A stretch of DNA of 12,572 bases from an uncultured Chlamydiaceae bacterium (GTDB lineage Bacteria; Chlamydiota; Chlamydiia; Chlamydiales; Parachlamydiaceae), in NCBI GenBank assembly GCA_945957185.1, contig CAMFKA010000036.1, positions 1 through 12,572 on the forward strand, written 5' to 3'. Position numbers and translations under genes: made by a program. Under the pieces are notes generated by a model. It searched no databases. It saw only the letters and a list, made by a program, of their open reading frames with translations, and was not told the origin of the DNA. Shown here one piece after another: positions 1 to 7,445 of the stretch (its first letter is position 1; each line of letters opens with the position of its first letter).

Positions 1-482
1 GCTTCTCGAGAATACCCTGTGGCTACGATCGATGTCGGTAGTTTTTTAGCGACATCGACGGCGAAACTAGGGCCGCTAATGAGAGAGACTTGGTTGCGAG
101 CTTGTTCCCCAAGGACATCGATGACGACATCAGGAAGAATCATACGACTTCCTTGCTCGATCCCTTTTGATGTCAGGATCATAGGAAGTTCGTTAATATC
201 GCGTAATCCTTTTAATTGTTCAAAAACGGGTCGTAATCCGGCGGAAGTGACAGATTCTACCAAATGCGTTGCCCCTTCGACAGCTTCGTTCAAGTCGGTT
301 GTCATGCGCATCGTTTTGGGGCAAACAGCACCGGGGAGATGGGGGTGTTCCATTCCTTCATTCAACTTCTCCGCCCAATCTTTTCTGCGAGTCCAGGTCA
401 CTACCTCATATCCCTTTCCTGCTAAAAGAGATGCAAGACAAAACCCCCAAGCCCCCGCACCCAGGTACGCAATTTTTTTCAT
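1..482 (-). CDS. gpsA: NAD(P)-dependent glycerol-3-phosphate dehydrogenase, N-terminal part (runs off left edge)
   Basis: Reverse-strand reading from the ATG at 482-480 gives a protein beginning MKKIAYLGAGAWGFCLASLL. This is the Rossmann dinucleotide-binding signature (GxGxWG) of GpsA. About 160 codons are visible, and the segment near the cut edge (SLISGPSFAVDVAKKLPTSI) matches the conserved GPSFA region before the catalytic domain. The enzyme reduces dihydroxyacetone phosphate to sn-glycerol-3-phosphate, the backbone precursor for phospholipids, in the cytoplasm. The start is supported by an AAAGGA ribosome binding site lying inside the end of the preceding gene. That gene's stop codon (485-483) directly abuts this ATG, so the two are almost certainly co-translated. 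The catalytic C-terminal domain lies outside the window. The same gene pair is adjacent in Chlamydia (CT714/CT715, from memory). Confidence 0.93.
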   Translation of the reverse strand, partial: MKKIAYLGAGAWGFCLASLLAGKGYEVVTWTRRKDWAEKLNEGMEHPHLPGAVCPKTMRMTTDLNEAVEGATHLVESVTSAGLRPVFEQLKGLRDINELPMILTSKGIEQGSRMILPDVVIDVLGEQARNQVSLISGPSFAVDVAKKLPTSIVATGYSRE

Positions 483-1568
483 TTATTTCCTTTTGTTTGC
501 TCTACGCTTTTTTAGAGCCTCTTGCACCGTAGTAACGCTATCTGTTCCGGTTAAATTTTTTAACGGAGCGAAGCACTCTTCTCTAGAGTAGACCAATACC
601 CCTATCCTTTCAATTAGTGGAAAAATATCAAAGATAAATTTTTCGAATTTCCAAGCGTTTGGTTTCAAAGGACTTGGATCATTCTTTGTCGCTATTGATT
701 TGTGTGCTAAGTGAAGAGGAAGCGAGTATTTACGAATTGTTTTCAAAGGAAAGGCTAATAAAGTAATGTTTGCACATGGATGAAGAAAGGTTCCGTCGGG
801 ATTGCGGGCACTTTTTTGAGAGTCCGGAAGCTCTGTATACTCGATAACTTCCACTTTCCCCTCTTTTTGAACTAAGACGCCAACGTTTTCATTAGGGTCG
901 CTACGCAGAATGGATTTTACAGCCAAATCGTACTGACCGGCATCAAGAAATCCCATCAATTCAGCATCGAAAGGCTCCGCTAAGGGGTTGTCTACGGGGA
1001 CTACGTTGACATATTTAACGCCTAGCCGCTCCCACTTCTCTTTTAAACCCGCGTTGATAAAAGATTCGAATAGGGCGCCATTGCCGTCGGGACCTTGAAC
1101 AACATCTCCCACAGAGTTGACAAGCAGCTCTCCGGCCTCATCTAAAAGAGGTAAGGTTGTTTGTACAAAAAAATCGACTTGATCCAACAGTTTATTCTGC
1201 CTAAAAAACTCCACTGTCGCGGAGTGGTTTTCAGGGGATGTCATCACGGCAATCGGCATCGAGCGTCCGGCTTTTCCCTCTTCCTCTTTCACGCGATCGG
1301 CAAAAAGATCGAAGAGAGTTTTGTGCTCTTCCGGACAAATGGGAAACATCCCTTTTGGCCCCGGAAAACCAAGGCGAGAACCCTGTCCTCCCGCCAGCAA
1401 GATGCATCCCACAGCTCCTTCTTTAACCAAAAGCTCGCCACGGGAGCGATAGGCGCTATTTCCTGAATGTTCGTATGCTTTCAGAGGTTCAATTTCATGT
1501 AAAGCGGGTTTAGGAGGGTTCTTTAGCAGAGAACGTTGCGCTTCAAGAATAGAAAAATTGATAGTCAT
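483..1568 (-). CDS. UDP-sugar (AGX1/UDPGP-type) pyrophosphorylase
   Basis: This 361-residue protein belongs to the eukaryotic-like UDPGP/AGX1 nucleotidyltransferase family, which makes UDP-sugars from UTP and sugar-1-phosphate. The nucleotide-binding signature is at residues 58-73 (LAGGQGSRLGFPGPKG), close to the AGX consensus GGxGTRLG..PKG with Thr replaced by Ser. Further family segments are NVVPVDNPLAEPF, VKSILRSDPNENVGV, VEVIEYTELP and the late WKFEKFIFDIFPL. At 361 residues it is shorter than eukaryotic AGX1 (about 500), but the core domain looks complete. The GGQG form favours UDP-GlcNAc or a broad UDP-sugar specificity over strict UDP-glucose, though substrate cannot be decided by eye. 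Its ATG overlaps the waaF stop codon by 4 bp (ATGA) with no clear Shine-Dalgarno sequence, which suggests translational coupling. It abuts gpsA downstream. Between waaF and gpsA, a role in supplying envelope precursors is plausible. Confidence 0.88.
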   Translation of the reverse strand: MTINFSILEAQRSLLKNPPKPALHEIEPLKAYEHSGNSAYRSRGELLVKEGAVGCILLAGGQGSRLGFPGPKGMFPICPEEHKTLFDLFADRVKEEEGKAGRSMPIAVMTSPENHSATVEFFRQNKLLDQVDFFVQTTLPLLDEAGELLVNSVGDVVQGPDGNGALFESFINAGLKEKWERLGVKYVNVVPVDNPLAEPFDAELMGFLDAGQYDLAVKSILRSDPNENVGVLVQKEGKVEVIEYTELPDSQKSARNPDGTFLHPCANITLLAFPLKTIRKYSLPLHLAHKSIATKNDPSPLKPNAWKFEKFIFDIFPLIERIGVLVYSREECFAPLKNLTGTDSVTTVQEALKKRRANKRK

Positions 1569-2608
1569 AGCGATAATTGTTTTTTGATGGCGTTTACGAC
1601 TTCATCAGATTCGATGCGGGTCATGCAGCGAAAATCGATGGGACACTCTCTTTTGTAGCAAGGGGAGCATTCAACATGCTTATGAATTACGAAGCCGTTT
1701 TTATAAGGTCCTGTTTTGACATCGCTAGTGGATCCAAAGAGCGCCACGAGAGGAATTCCTAAAGCGGAAGCCACATGCATCGGACCGCTGTCGTTGGTGA
1801 GAAAGACGTTACAATGGAGCATTATTGCTAGAAGCTCTCGAAGAGATGTTCTACCGGCAAAATTGACAACGCGATCGGGAAGCTGTTCACAGATCGAACG
1901 GACGAGTGGAGCTCCTGTAGGATCTCCGAAATACAAAATACGCACTTTTGGGTCTTCGAGAAGGATTTTGGATACCTCAACAAAGCGTTCGGGAAGCCAA
2001 CATTTCGCTGAGCCGTATGCCGCTCCCGGGTTGATCCCAATAATCGTATGTTCGAGAGGATTGACCCCTTCTCGCCGTAATAGCTCTCCGGCAGCTTCGA
2101 ACTCCTCTTTAGAAATGTAAAGCTGTGGAGAAGAATCCGACACCGAAATTCCCAAAGGAGCCAACAACATTTTGTAGGTAATAACCAGATGCTGCTTTGA
2201 CACCTGCGCAGGGTAAGGGACCGCATCGGTCAGTAAACATGAACGTAAGTGATCCGCATAACCTAAGCGGCGTTTAACATCTCCCCGCCAAAACCACCAT
2301 GCGGAAGAGAAAGAGTTCGTAAGAAGAACACCTAAGTCGTAGTTGCCGTGTCGGATGGTAGAAACTAACCCCGAAGCTTCGTGGCTGCCGTGGATCCATC
2401 CCGACGGCCGATTAAAGCTGTAAAGTTCGTCGATATGGGGGTCATCGCGAAGCAAGGGAGCAATTTTCGATTGGCACATCGCCGTTATTTTTGCGTGGGG
2501 AAACTTGTCCCGCAAATCTTTTAAAACAGGAGTTGCCATCACCAAATCCCCAAGCCAATTTGGCATTCTCACAATAATATTTGTCGGGGAACCGCCCTTC
2601 GAATCCAT
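1565..2608 (-). CDS. waaF: ADP-heptose:LPS heptosyltransferase II (glycosyltransferase family 9)
   Basis: This 347-residue protein has the family 9 glycosyltransferase layout. The N-terminal acceptor-domain motif is MPNWLGDLVMATPVL (residues 15-29), comparable to E. coli WaaF PSWVGDMMMS. The donor-binding motifs are INPGAAYGSAKCW (192-204) and TNDSGPMHVASALGIPLVAL (271-290). A C-terminal cysteine cluster (C314, C317, C322, C328) is a feature I associate with heptosyltransferase II proteins. The enzyme would transfer heptose from ADP-heptose to the inner core of lipopolysaccharide at the cytoplasmic face of the inner membrane. The start at 2608 is supported by a GAGG Shine-Dalgarno sequence (2613-2616) four bases upstream. 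It is the first gene of the minus-strand unit with the pyrophosphorylase and gpsA. Just upstream are a small hairpin and a long palindrome. Classical Chlamydia LPS has only Kdo, so a heptosyltransferase points to a different chlamydial lineage. Another heptosyltransferase of the same family cannot be excluded. Confidence 0.85.
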   Translation of the reverse strand: MDSKGGSPTNIIVRMPNWLGDLVMATPVLKDLRDKFPHAKITAMCQSKIAPLLRDDPHIDELYSFNRPSGWIHGSHEASGLVSTIRHGNYDLGVLLTNSFSSAWWFWRGDVKRRLGYADHLRSCLLTDAVPYPAQVSKQHLVITYKMLLAPLGISVSDSSPQLYISKEEFEAAGELLRREGVNPLEHTIIGINPGAAYGSAKCWLPERFVEVSKILLEDPKVRILYFGDPTGAPLVRSICEQLPDRVVNFAGRTSLRELLAIMLHCNVFLTNDSGPMHVASALGIPLVALFGSTSDVKTGPYKNGFVIHKHVECSPCYKRECPIDFRCMTRIESDEVVNAIKKQLSL

Positions 2609-2612
2609 AAAA

Positions 2613-2637
2613 CCTCATCAGGAGTTAAACTCCTGAT
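2613..2637 (-). promoter_or_regulatory. Hairpin abutting the waaF ribosome binding site
   Basis: On the waaF mRNA strand, a perfect 9-bp stem (AUCAGGAGU / ACUCCUGAU, positions 2637-2629 and 2625-2617) with a 3-nt loop ends one base before the GAGG Shine-Dalgarno sequence at 2616-2613. The 5' strand of this stem is also the last part of the long palindrome (2629-2797). It could therefore pair with either the near or the far ACUCCUGAU copy, and the two foldings exclude each other. What is seen is the sequence complementarity; a role in controlling waaF translation is inference. Confidence 0.5.
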
Positions 2638-2797
2638 TGAGACTTTAGACAGGCCTATTCGAGTTCTTTTCCTCTAGGAACCCGCAAAAACAGGAAAGCC
2701 ATATTATTAATATGACTTTCCTGTTTTCGTAGCCTGTGCGGGTTCCTAGAGAGAAAATAATCTCGAATAGGCCCGGTCTAAAGTCTCAATCAGGAGT
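2629..2797. repeat. Long imperfect palindrome (169 bp) between divergent genes
   Basis: The two halves are reverse complements in blocks. A perfect 22-bp outer pair is at 2629-2650/2776-2797, a 12-bp pair at 2652-2663/2762-2773, a 15-bp pair at 2672-2686/2737-2751, an 8-bp pair at 2691-2698/2716-2723, and a central AT dyad CATATTATTAATATG at 2700-2714. The right arm carries about 9 extra bases near 2726-2736. No coding sequence is inside. It lies in the leader regions of two divergent genes, so a simple terminator role for either neighbour is not expected. It could be a non-autonomous mobile element (MITE-like) or a structured leader. No clean target-site duplication is evident: a 10-bp direct repeat (ATCAGGAGTT at 2617-2626 and 2789-2798) exists but overlaps the right arm. 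Confidence 0.85.
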
Positions 2798-2873
2798 TGT
2801 ATTACAATACCAGAAAAGCTTATTGTGGCATTTACGCACAAATTTTACAAATAAATGAAAATTACGACACATT

Positions 2874-2889
2874 GGGAGAACCTGCTTTG
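2874..2889 (+). promoter_or_regulatory. Ribosome binding site deciding a TTG start
   Basis: GGGAG at 2874-2878 is followed after 8 bases by TTG at 2887-2889. This is the best-supported initiation site for the coiled-coil gene, since no ATG or GTG with a Shine-Dalgarno sequence occurs in the first part of the frame. Confidence 0.65.
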
Positions 2890-4743
2890 AACACACACTC
2901 TATTACGCATGCAGAGAGCACAGGGGGAGCCGCTCTCCTCGACGACGAATCTTCAGAATTGCAATTGCTAACAAAGCAATTGATGAAAGCGGCGCAAAAA
3001 AATAAAGAGTTGCAGCAAGAAATTGAAACCGTTCGTCACGAACTTGCTAGAGGGAAAGGCAGCGTAGAAAAACTCACCCTTTTTATCAAAGAGCAGGAAA
3101 AAAAGCTCACCGATCTACAACACTTAAATTACACATCAAAAAAATCTCAAGAGCAGAAGTGGGAAATCGAAAAAGAGTTGGAAGAACAACTGAAAAAGTC
3201 TTTTATCCAGCAAGAAGAGAATCAAAAGCTTCTGAACACATTAGAAGAGAATAAACAACAAAAAGAGCAGCTTGAAAGAGTCATTCAATTTTTGCGAGAG
3301 CGCTCTGAAGAGTTCAACCTGGAATCGAAACAAGTCAAAGAGGACTACCAAGGGGCTTTAGAGTCAATCATACAACTGCGCGAACAAATCAATCAATTGT
3401 CCGCCGGCACGTCGGATCAAGCTCTCATCCTTCACCGCACCGCAGAAGAGAAAGCCGACCTTGAAGAAGAATTGCATTCTGTCCAAAAGCAATTGGAAAA
3501 TTTAAAAGTCACCTTACAAGAGTCTCAAAGTCTGACTGAAGGTCAAAAATTCCTAATCGAAGAGAATCAAGACCTGAAGCATCAATTAGAGGAGCAAACA
3601 AACGCCTGGAATCAAACTCAACACGAAATTCACACCATCAAACAAACCCTTATCCGCACTGTCAAAGACTCAAAAAAATTGGAAATCCAGTTCCAAGAGG
3701 TCCTTAACGAAAGAATTTCCCTTGCCAACCGCGCTGCACAGCTCCAAAACCTTCTTGATTTACAAATCGAGCAGACACGCCTCTGTCAAGAGCAGCTTCT
3801 AGAATCGCAGCAGCGGGAAACGCGCACAAAAGTGGAGTATGAGCAGCAAGTGCAGCTGCTGCAAAATGAGCACCGCTACGCGACAGAATCTCTGACAGCG
3901 CAAATGACGGAATTGGAAGAGAAAAACAAAGAGCTAGAACAGAAGTGGCAAGAGACGGAACTTGACCTCCTACAAGGCCGTGAGCACGCTATTTCGCAAC
4001 TCACCGCCGAATATGAAAAAGCCATGAATGCCATTAACGAAGAGCTGCACCGCTCAAAACAAGAAGCGAACGAGCTCCGCAACAACTACACCGAATCGTC
4101 ACACTCGCGTGAAGAGTTGAAAATGGAAATTCAACACCTTTCTCACCAATTGAACACCGCACAAAGCGATGCCAACGAAAAAGAGAATGAACTGCGCATC
4201 TCTCAACAGCACCTAGCCAAAAAAGTGAAAGAAGTCACCCTTTTGCAAGATAAGATCGAAGTCCAGCAGCAACGCCTTGAAGAAGTGTCCCGCTCTCTTG
4301 CCGCAGCAGACCAAAAAGCGATCGATCTAGAAAAAGTGATCGCCGACGATCATGGCCGCACTCGCCTCTTCCATGAACAAATGGCGGAAACAGTGAAAAC
4401 CTCCGAACAAAAAGCGGCAAAAATAGAAGAAAAATACATGGATCTCCATCAAAAATGGGCGGCGACAGAAGCAAGAAATCGAGAGTTAGAAAAGCTCGCC
4501 GATCGTCACCTTCAACTTCAAGCGCAGATGCAACAATTTTTTGGAGGATTTGCCCCTCTACCCCAACACACTCAACCGCTTGCAGTGACTGACCATTCGA
4601 CTGGGTCGTTTGCGCCACTCGCCTCTTCGCATTTCGAAGAGGAAGCGGAACCGCTCAAACAAAGCGAAGCTCCGATTCCATTTCAAAATTTACTTCAACC
4701 GATTAAGGGCAATGGGCGGATCAAATCAAACTTGTTCGATTAA
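2887..4743 (+). CDS. Long coiled-coil protein of unknown function, upstream of ruvC
   Basis: From the TTG at 2887 this encodes 618 residues. There is no early in-frame ATG. The TTG is chosen because GGGAG at 2874-2878 sits 8 bases before it; the frame stays open upstream to 2797, but without a comparable site and into the palindrome. Residues about 20-546 are an almost unbroken charged, Glu/Gln/Lys/Leu-rich stretch with heptad-like spacing, typical of a long parallel coiled coil. There is no signal peptide or membrane segment, and Pro and Gly are nearly absent there. The last ~72 residues change character and look flexible, with two FAPL motifs and an end rich in Pro, Gln and Asn. Its final codons overlap the ruvC start by 32 bp. 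I do not recognise a family; similarity to SMC or myosin-like proteins would be compositional. A structural or scaffold role is a guess. Promoter not identified. Confidence 0.85.
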   Translation: MNTHSITHAESTGGAALLDDESSELQLLTKQLMKAAQKNKELQQEIETVRHELARGKGSVEKLTLFIKEQEKKLTDLQHLNYTSKKSQEQKWEIEKELEEQLKKSFIQQEENQKLLNTLEENKQQKEQLERVIQFLRERSEEFNLESKQVKEDYQGALESIIQLREQINQLSAGTSDQALILHRTAEEKADLEEELHSVQKQLENLKVTLQESQSLTEGQKFLIEENQDLKHQLEEQTNAWNQTQHEIHTIKQTLIRTVKDSKKLEIQFQEVLNERISLANRAAQLQNLLDLQIEQTRLCQEQLLESQQRETRTKVEYEQQVQLLQNEHRYATESLTAQMTELEEKNKELEQKWQETELDLLQGREHAISQLTAEYEKAMNAINEELHRSKQEANELRNNYTESSHSREELKMEIQHLSHQLNTAQSDANEKENELRISQQHLAKKVKEVTLLQDKIEVQQQRLEEVSRSLAAADQKAIDLEKVIADDHGRTRLFHEQMAETVKTSEQKAAKIEEKYMDLHQKWAATEARNRELEKLADRHLQLQAQMQQFFGGFAPLPQHTQPLAVTDHSTGSFAPLASSHFEEEAEPLKQSEAPIPFQNLLQPIKGNGRIKSNLFD

Positions 4744-5239
4744 AATTTTAGGTATCGACCCCGGCACATTGATTACGGGCTATGGAATTCTATCCAGCAG
4801 GGGGAATTCCCTTGAAGTGCACGATTATGGTTGTATTAAGCCCCCGGTCTCCTATAAACTAAGCGACCGGTACCACATTATTGATCAAGCGATTGAGTCT
4901 TTAATTGATGCGCATTCCCCCGATGTGTTGGTCGTCGAAACGCAATTCATCAGTAAAACAAAAAGTATCGATAGCGTTATCAAATTGGGAATGGCTCGCG
5001 GCATCGCCGTTGTTGCGGCAAAACGGAAAGGGTTGGGAGTCTTTGTCTACGCCCCGACAGAAGCAAAACGTGCTGTTGTGGGTCACGGAAGGGCCAGCAA
5101 AACCCAAGTGCAGGGGATGATTCAAAGGATCCTTTGCCTTGAGGAAACCCCTCCGGAAGATGCTGCTGACGCTTTAGCATTGGCAATTTGTCATGCTCAC
5201 GCCTCCACTAGAGGCATTAACAAAAAGAACGAGTTTTAA
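4712..5239 (+). CDS. ruvC: Crossover junction endodeoxyribonuclease RuvC
   Basis: RuvC is the Mg-dependent nuclease that cuts Holliday junctions symmetrically in homologous recombination and repair. The 175-residue product starts MGGSNQTCSIKILGIDPG and has the usual length. All four catalytic acidic residues can be assigned: D16 (KILGIDPG), E76 (VVETQF), D150 and D153 (PEDAADALALA), matching E. coli D7, E66, D138 and D141. The ATG at 4712 was chosen because it places the first beta strand at the normal position. The longer in-frame start at 4610 would add 34 basic residues read from inside the upstream gene. The gene begins within the coiled-coil gene (32-bp overlap) with only a poor, close AAGGG sequence, so translational coupling is likely. 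Two bases separate it from ruvA. Confidence 0.94.
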   Translation: MGGSNQTCSIKILGIDPGTLITGYGILSSRGNSLEVHDYGCIKPPVSYKLSDRYHIIDQAIESLIDAHSPDVLVVETQFISKTKSIDSVIKLGMARGIAVVAAKRKGLGVFVYAPTEAKRAVVGHGRASKTQVQGMIQRILCLEETPPEDAADALALAICHAHASTRGINKKNEF

Positions 5240-5241
5240 AC

Positions 5242-5847
5242 ATGTACGCATACATCAAAGGTCAATTGCAGCATGCCGATGCACAGTACACCATTCTTGA
5301 AAATAATGGAGTGGGATATAAAATTTTTGTTCCGGGAAATCTATTTTCTAAACTCCCACATCTAGGCGAAAGCATCATCCTCCACACCTCCTTTGTCGTC
5401 CGCGAACTCTCTCAAACTCTCTACGGATTTTTAACTGTCAACGAAAGAGACTTGTTCGAAATTTTGTTAAATGTCTCGGGAATAGGCCCCAAAACAGCTT
5501 TAAGTATCATCGGTCACATGAGCGTTTCCGACTTGCAAGGAGCTATCTTGTCCGGAGATATCTACACACTATCAAAAGTTCCCGGAATCGGCAAAAAAAC
5601 TGCCGAAAGACTCATTGTAGAGATGAGAGATAAAGCCGCAGGAATTTTGACGCCGGACCCTTCTGCCTTGGCCGTCCACTCCCTTTGCGACCCGAGCTCC
5701 CGTCAAGTACGGGATGCCCTTAGCGCATTGACAAACCTCGGATACAATCAAGCCGTCGCGCAAAAAGCGATCAAGAAAACGTTGAGCGATCTCCCTGAAG
5801 GGATAGACCTCGCCACACTCATTACAACAGCCCTTAAACACGTGTAA
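5242..5847 (+). CDS. ruvA: Holliday junction branch migration protein RuvA
   Basis: This 201-residue protein has the three RuvA parts. An N-terminal OB fold (residues 1 to about 64, with NNGVGYKI and the end LYGF) is followed by tandem helix-hairpin-helix motifs around 78-86 (VSGIGPKTA) and 113-125 (VPGIGKKTAERLI). A short C-terminal domain (about 150-201) normally contacts RuvB. RuvA tetramers bind the four-way junction and load the RuvB motor; ruvB is not in this window. The junction-facing acidic pin of E. coli (E55, D56) reads E55, L56 here. The gene begins two bases after the ruvC stop codon and is followed 8 bases later by prfC, so it sits in the middle of the plus-strand unit. Confidence 0.95.
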   Translation: MYAYIKGQLQHADAQYTILENNGVGYKIFVPGNLFSKLPHLGESIILHTSFVVRELSQTLYGFLTVNERDLFEILLNVSGIGPKTALSIIGHMSVSDLQGAILSGDIYTLSKVPGIGKKTAERLIVEMRDKAAGILTPDPSALAVHSLCDPSSRQVRDALSALTNLGYNQAVAQKAIKKTLSDLPEGIDLATLITTALKHV

Positions 5848-5855
5848 TCAATCGT

Positions 5856-7445
5856 ATGTCATCATTAGAAGAAGAAATCAAAAATCGACGCACTTTCGCC
5901 ATCATCAGCCACCCCGATGCCGGTAAAACCACACTTACAGAAAAACTACTGCTCTACTCCGGAATGGTGCATACGGCGGGGATGGTGCGAGGACGTAAAG
6001 GAAGAAAAGCTGCCGCTTCCGATTGGATGTCCATGGAGCAAGAAAGAGGGATTTCGATCACCGCTTCGGCGATGCAATTCCCCTACAAAGGTGCGATGAT
6101 TAACGTATTGGACACCCCGGGACACGAAGACTTCTCCGAAGACACCTACCGCACGCTTACTGCCGCCGATTGCGCTATCATGGTGATCGACGCTGCAAAA
6201 GGGGTCGAAAAACAAACCCGCAAGCTCTTTGAAGTGTGCCGGCTCAGCAAAATTCCCGTCCTCACCTTCATCAACAAAATGGACATGCCCGGTAGAGAAC
6301 CCCTGGACTTGATGGCGGAAGTGGAAAATCTCCTTTCCATTCACTCTACTCCTCTCAACTGGCCGATTGGAACGGGAAAAGACTTTTGCGGTGTCTACGA
6401 TATTTTGACGAAGGAAGCGATCTTCTTTACGCGGACATCTGTCGGGGGAGCGCAAAGAGCCGCAATGGAAAGATTCCCTCTAGACCATCCGGAAGTCGCG
6501 AACCGTGTTCCGGAGTACGTTCTTAAGCAGCTTAAAGAGGAGTTAGAGCTCCTAGAAATGGCCGGAAACCTGTTTACAGTGGAGCATTTCCTAGCCGGAG
6601 AGATCACTCCCGTGTTTTTTGCTTCGGCATTAACCAACTTCGGGGTAGAGCCCTTCTTTGATGCCTTCGTGAACCTGGCTCCCAGCCCTAGACCGCGTCT
6701 ATGCGATGGTGTTAACGGGGAGCAGCAAACAATCGACCCGATCGAGTCACCTTTCAGCGCCTATGTCTTCAAGCTTCAAGCCAACATGGACAAAAGGCAT
6801 CGCGATAGCATGGCGTTTTTGAGAATTTGCTCCGGCAAATTCCAAAGGGATCTCGTCGTTAAACACCATCGGTTAGGAAGGGAAGTGCGGCTCTCGCGTC
6901 CGCACGGTATGGTCGCTGGAGACAGAACAACGCTTGATGAAGCGTTCGCCGGCGATGTCATCGGCGTCATCAACCCCGGTTTATTTGCAATTGGAGATAC
7001 CATCTCCACGACCGGTGGTTTTAATTTTAAGCCATTACCTCAGTTTCAGCCTGAAATTTTTGCGCGTGTCGTTCCTAGAGATGTAGGAAAGCGAAAAGCG
7101 TTTGACAAAGGTGTCATGCAGTTAACGGATGAAGGAGCGATCCAGTTGTTCCGTCCGGACGATTACGGTTCGGACTACGTTTTTGGAGCGGTAGGGCAGC
7201 TGCAGTTCGAAGTGATGCAATACAGATTGAAAGATGAGTATGGAGTCGACACAGTGATACAGCCGTTGCCTTATTCATGTAGCGCTTGGTTGATTGGAGA
7301 TGAGAAAGCGTTCCAGAAGACCTCAAATTCGTTGATGACAAAAGATAAACGGGGAAGACCGATTGTGTTATTCTCGGAAAATTGGGAAAAGCAGTATGCG
7401 ATGAAATTAAATCCCGATCATCAATTAATCGACATCATCTTCTAA
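5856..7445 (+). CDS. prfC: Peptide chain release factor 3 (RF3)
   Basis: RF3 is a translational GTPase that removes RF1 or RF2 from the ribosome after termination. The 529-residue length is typical. GTPase motifs are G1 SHPDAGKTT (18-26), switch I EQERGISITASAM (61-73), G3 DTPGHEDFSEDTYRTL (86 onward) and G4 NKMD (140-143). The switch II extension DFSEDTYRTL separates RF3 from EF-G. The later segments QLTDEGAIQLFRP and GAVGQLQFEVMQYRLKDEYG are characteristic RF3 C-terminal blocks. It starts 8 bases after ruvA with no visible Shine-Dalgarno sequence, so it probably depends on read-through from ruvA. Its stop codon (7443-7445) touches the first unit of an 8-bp tandem array. Placement behind ruvA is unlike C. 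trachomatis, where I recall ndk next to ruvA. Confidence 0.96.
   Translation: MSSLEEEIKNRRTFAIISHPDAGKTTLTEKLLLYSGMVHTAGMVRGRKGRKAAASDWMSMEQERGISITASAMQFPYKGAMINVLDTPGHEDFSEDTYRTLTAADCAIMVIDAAKGVEKQTRKLFEVCRLSKIPVLTFINKMDMPGREPLDLMAEVENLLSIHSTPLNWPIGTGKDFCGVYDILTKEAIFFTRTSVGGAQRAAMERFPLDHPEVANRVPEYVLKQLKEELELLEMAGNLFTVEHFLAGEITPVFFASALTNFGVEPFFDAFVNLAPSPRPRLCDGVNGEQQTIDPIESPFSAYVFKLQANMDKRHRDSMAFLRICSGKFQRDLVVKHHRLGREVRLSRPHGMVAGDRTTLDEAFAGDVIGVINPGLFAIGDTISTTGGFNFKPLPQFQPEIFARVVPRDVGKRKAFDKGVMQLTDEGAIQLFRPDDYGSDYVFGAVGQLQFEVMQYRLKDEYGVDTVIQPLPYSCSAWLIGDEKAFQKTSNSLMTKDKRGRPIVLFSENWEKQYAMKLNPDHQLIDIIF

Noticed and set aside
19..591. 190-codon plus-strand open frame at the left edge
   Set aside because: It lies antisense to gpsA and the end of the pyrophosphorylase gene, both of which have clear family motifs; its product has no recognisable domain.
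2617..2798. Reading ATCAGGAGTT at both ends as a 10-bp target-site duplication of an inserted element
   Set aside because: The right copy is itself part of the perfect 22-bp arm, so it cannot be cleanly separated from the element.
2797..2886. N-terminal extension of the coiled-coil protein to the TTG at 2797
   Set aside because: It would start in the last base of the palindrome without a good ribosome binding site spacing; the TTG at 2887 has one.
4235..4618. 127-codon minus-strand open frame
   Set aside because: Mirror of the coiled-coil gene's biased codons, which give Leu/Phe/Ser-rich antisense frames.
4610..4711. N-terminal extension of ruvC by 34 residues
   Set aside because: It is very basic, lies within the coiled-coil gene, and would push the first catalytic Asp far from its normal position.
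5946..6455. 169-codon minus-strand open frame
   Set aside because: Antisense to the GTPase domain of prfC; no motif and no ribosome binding site.
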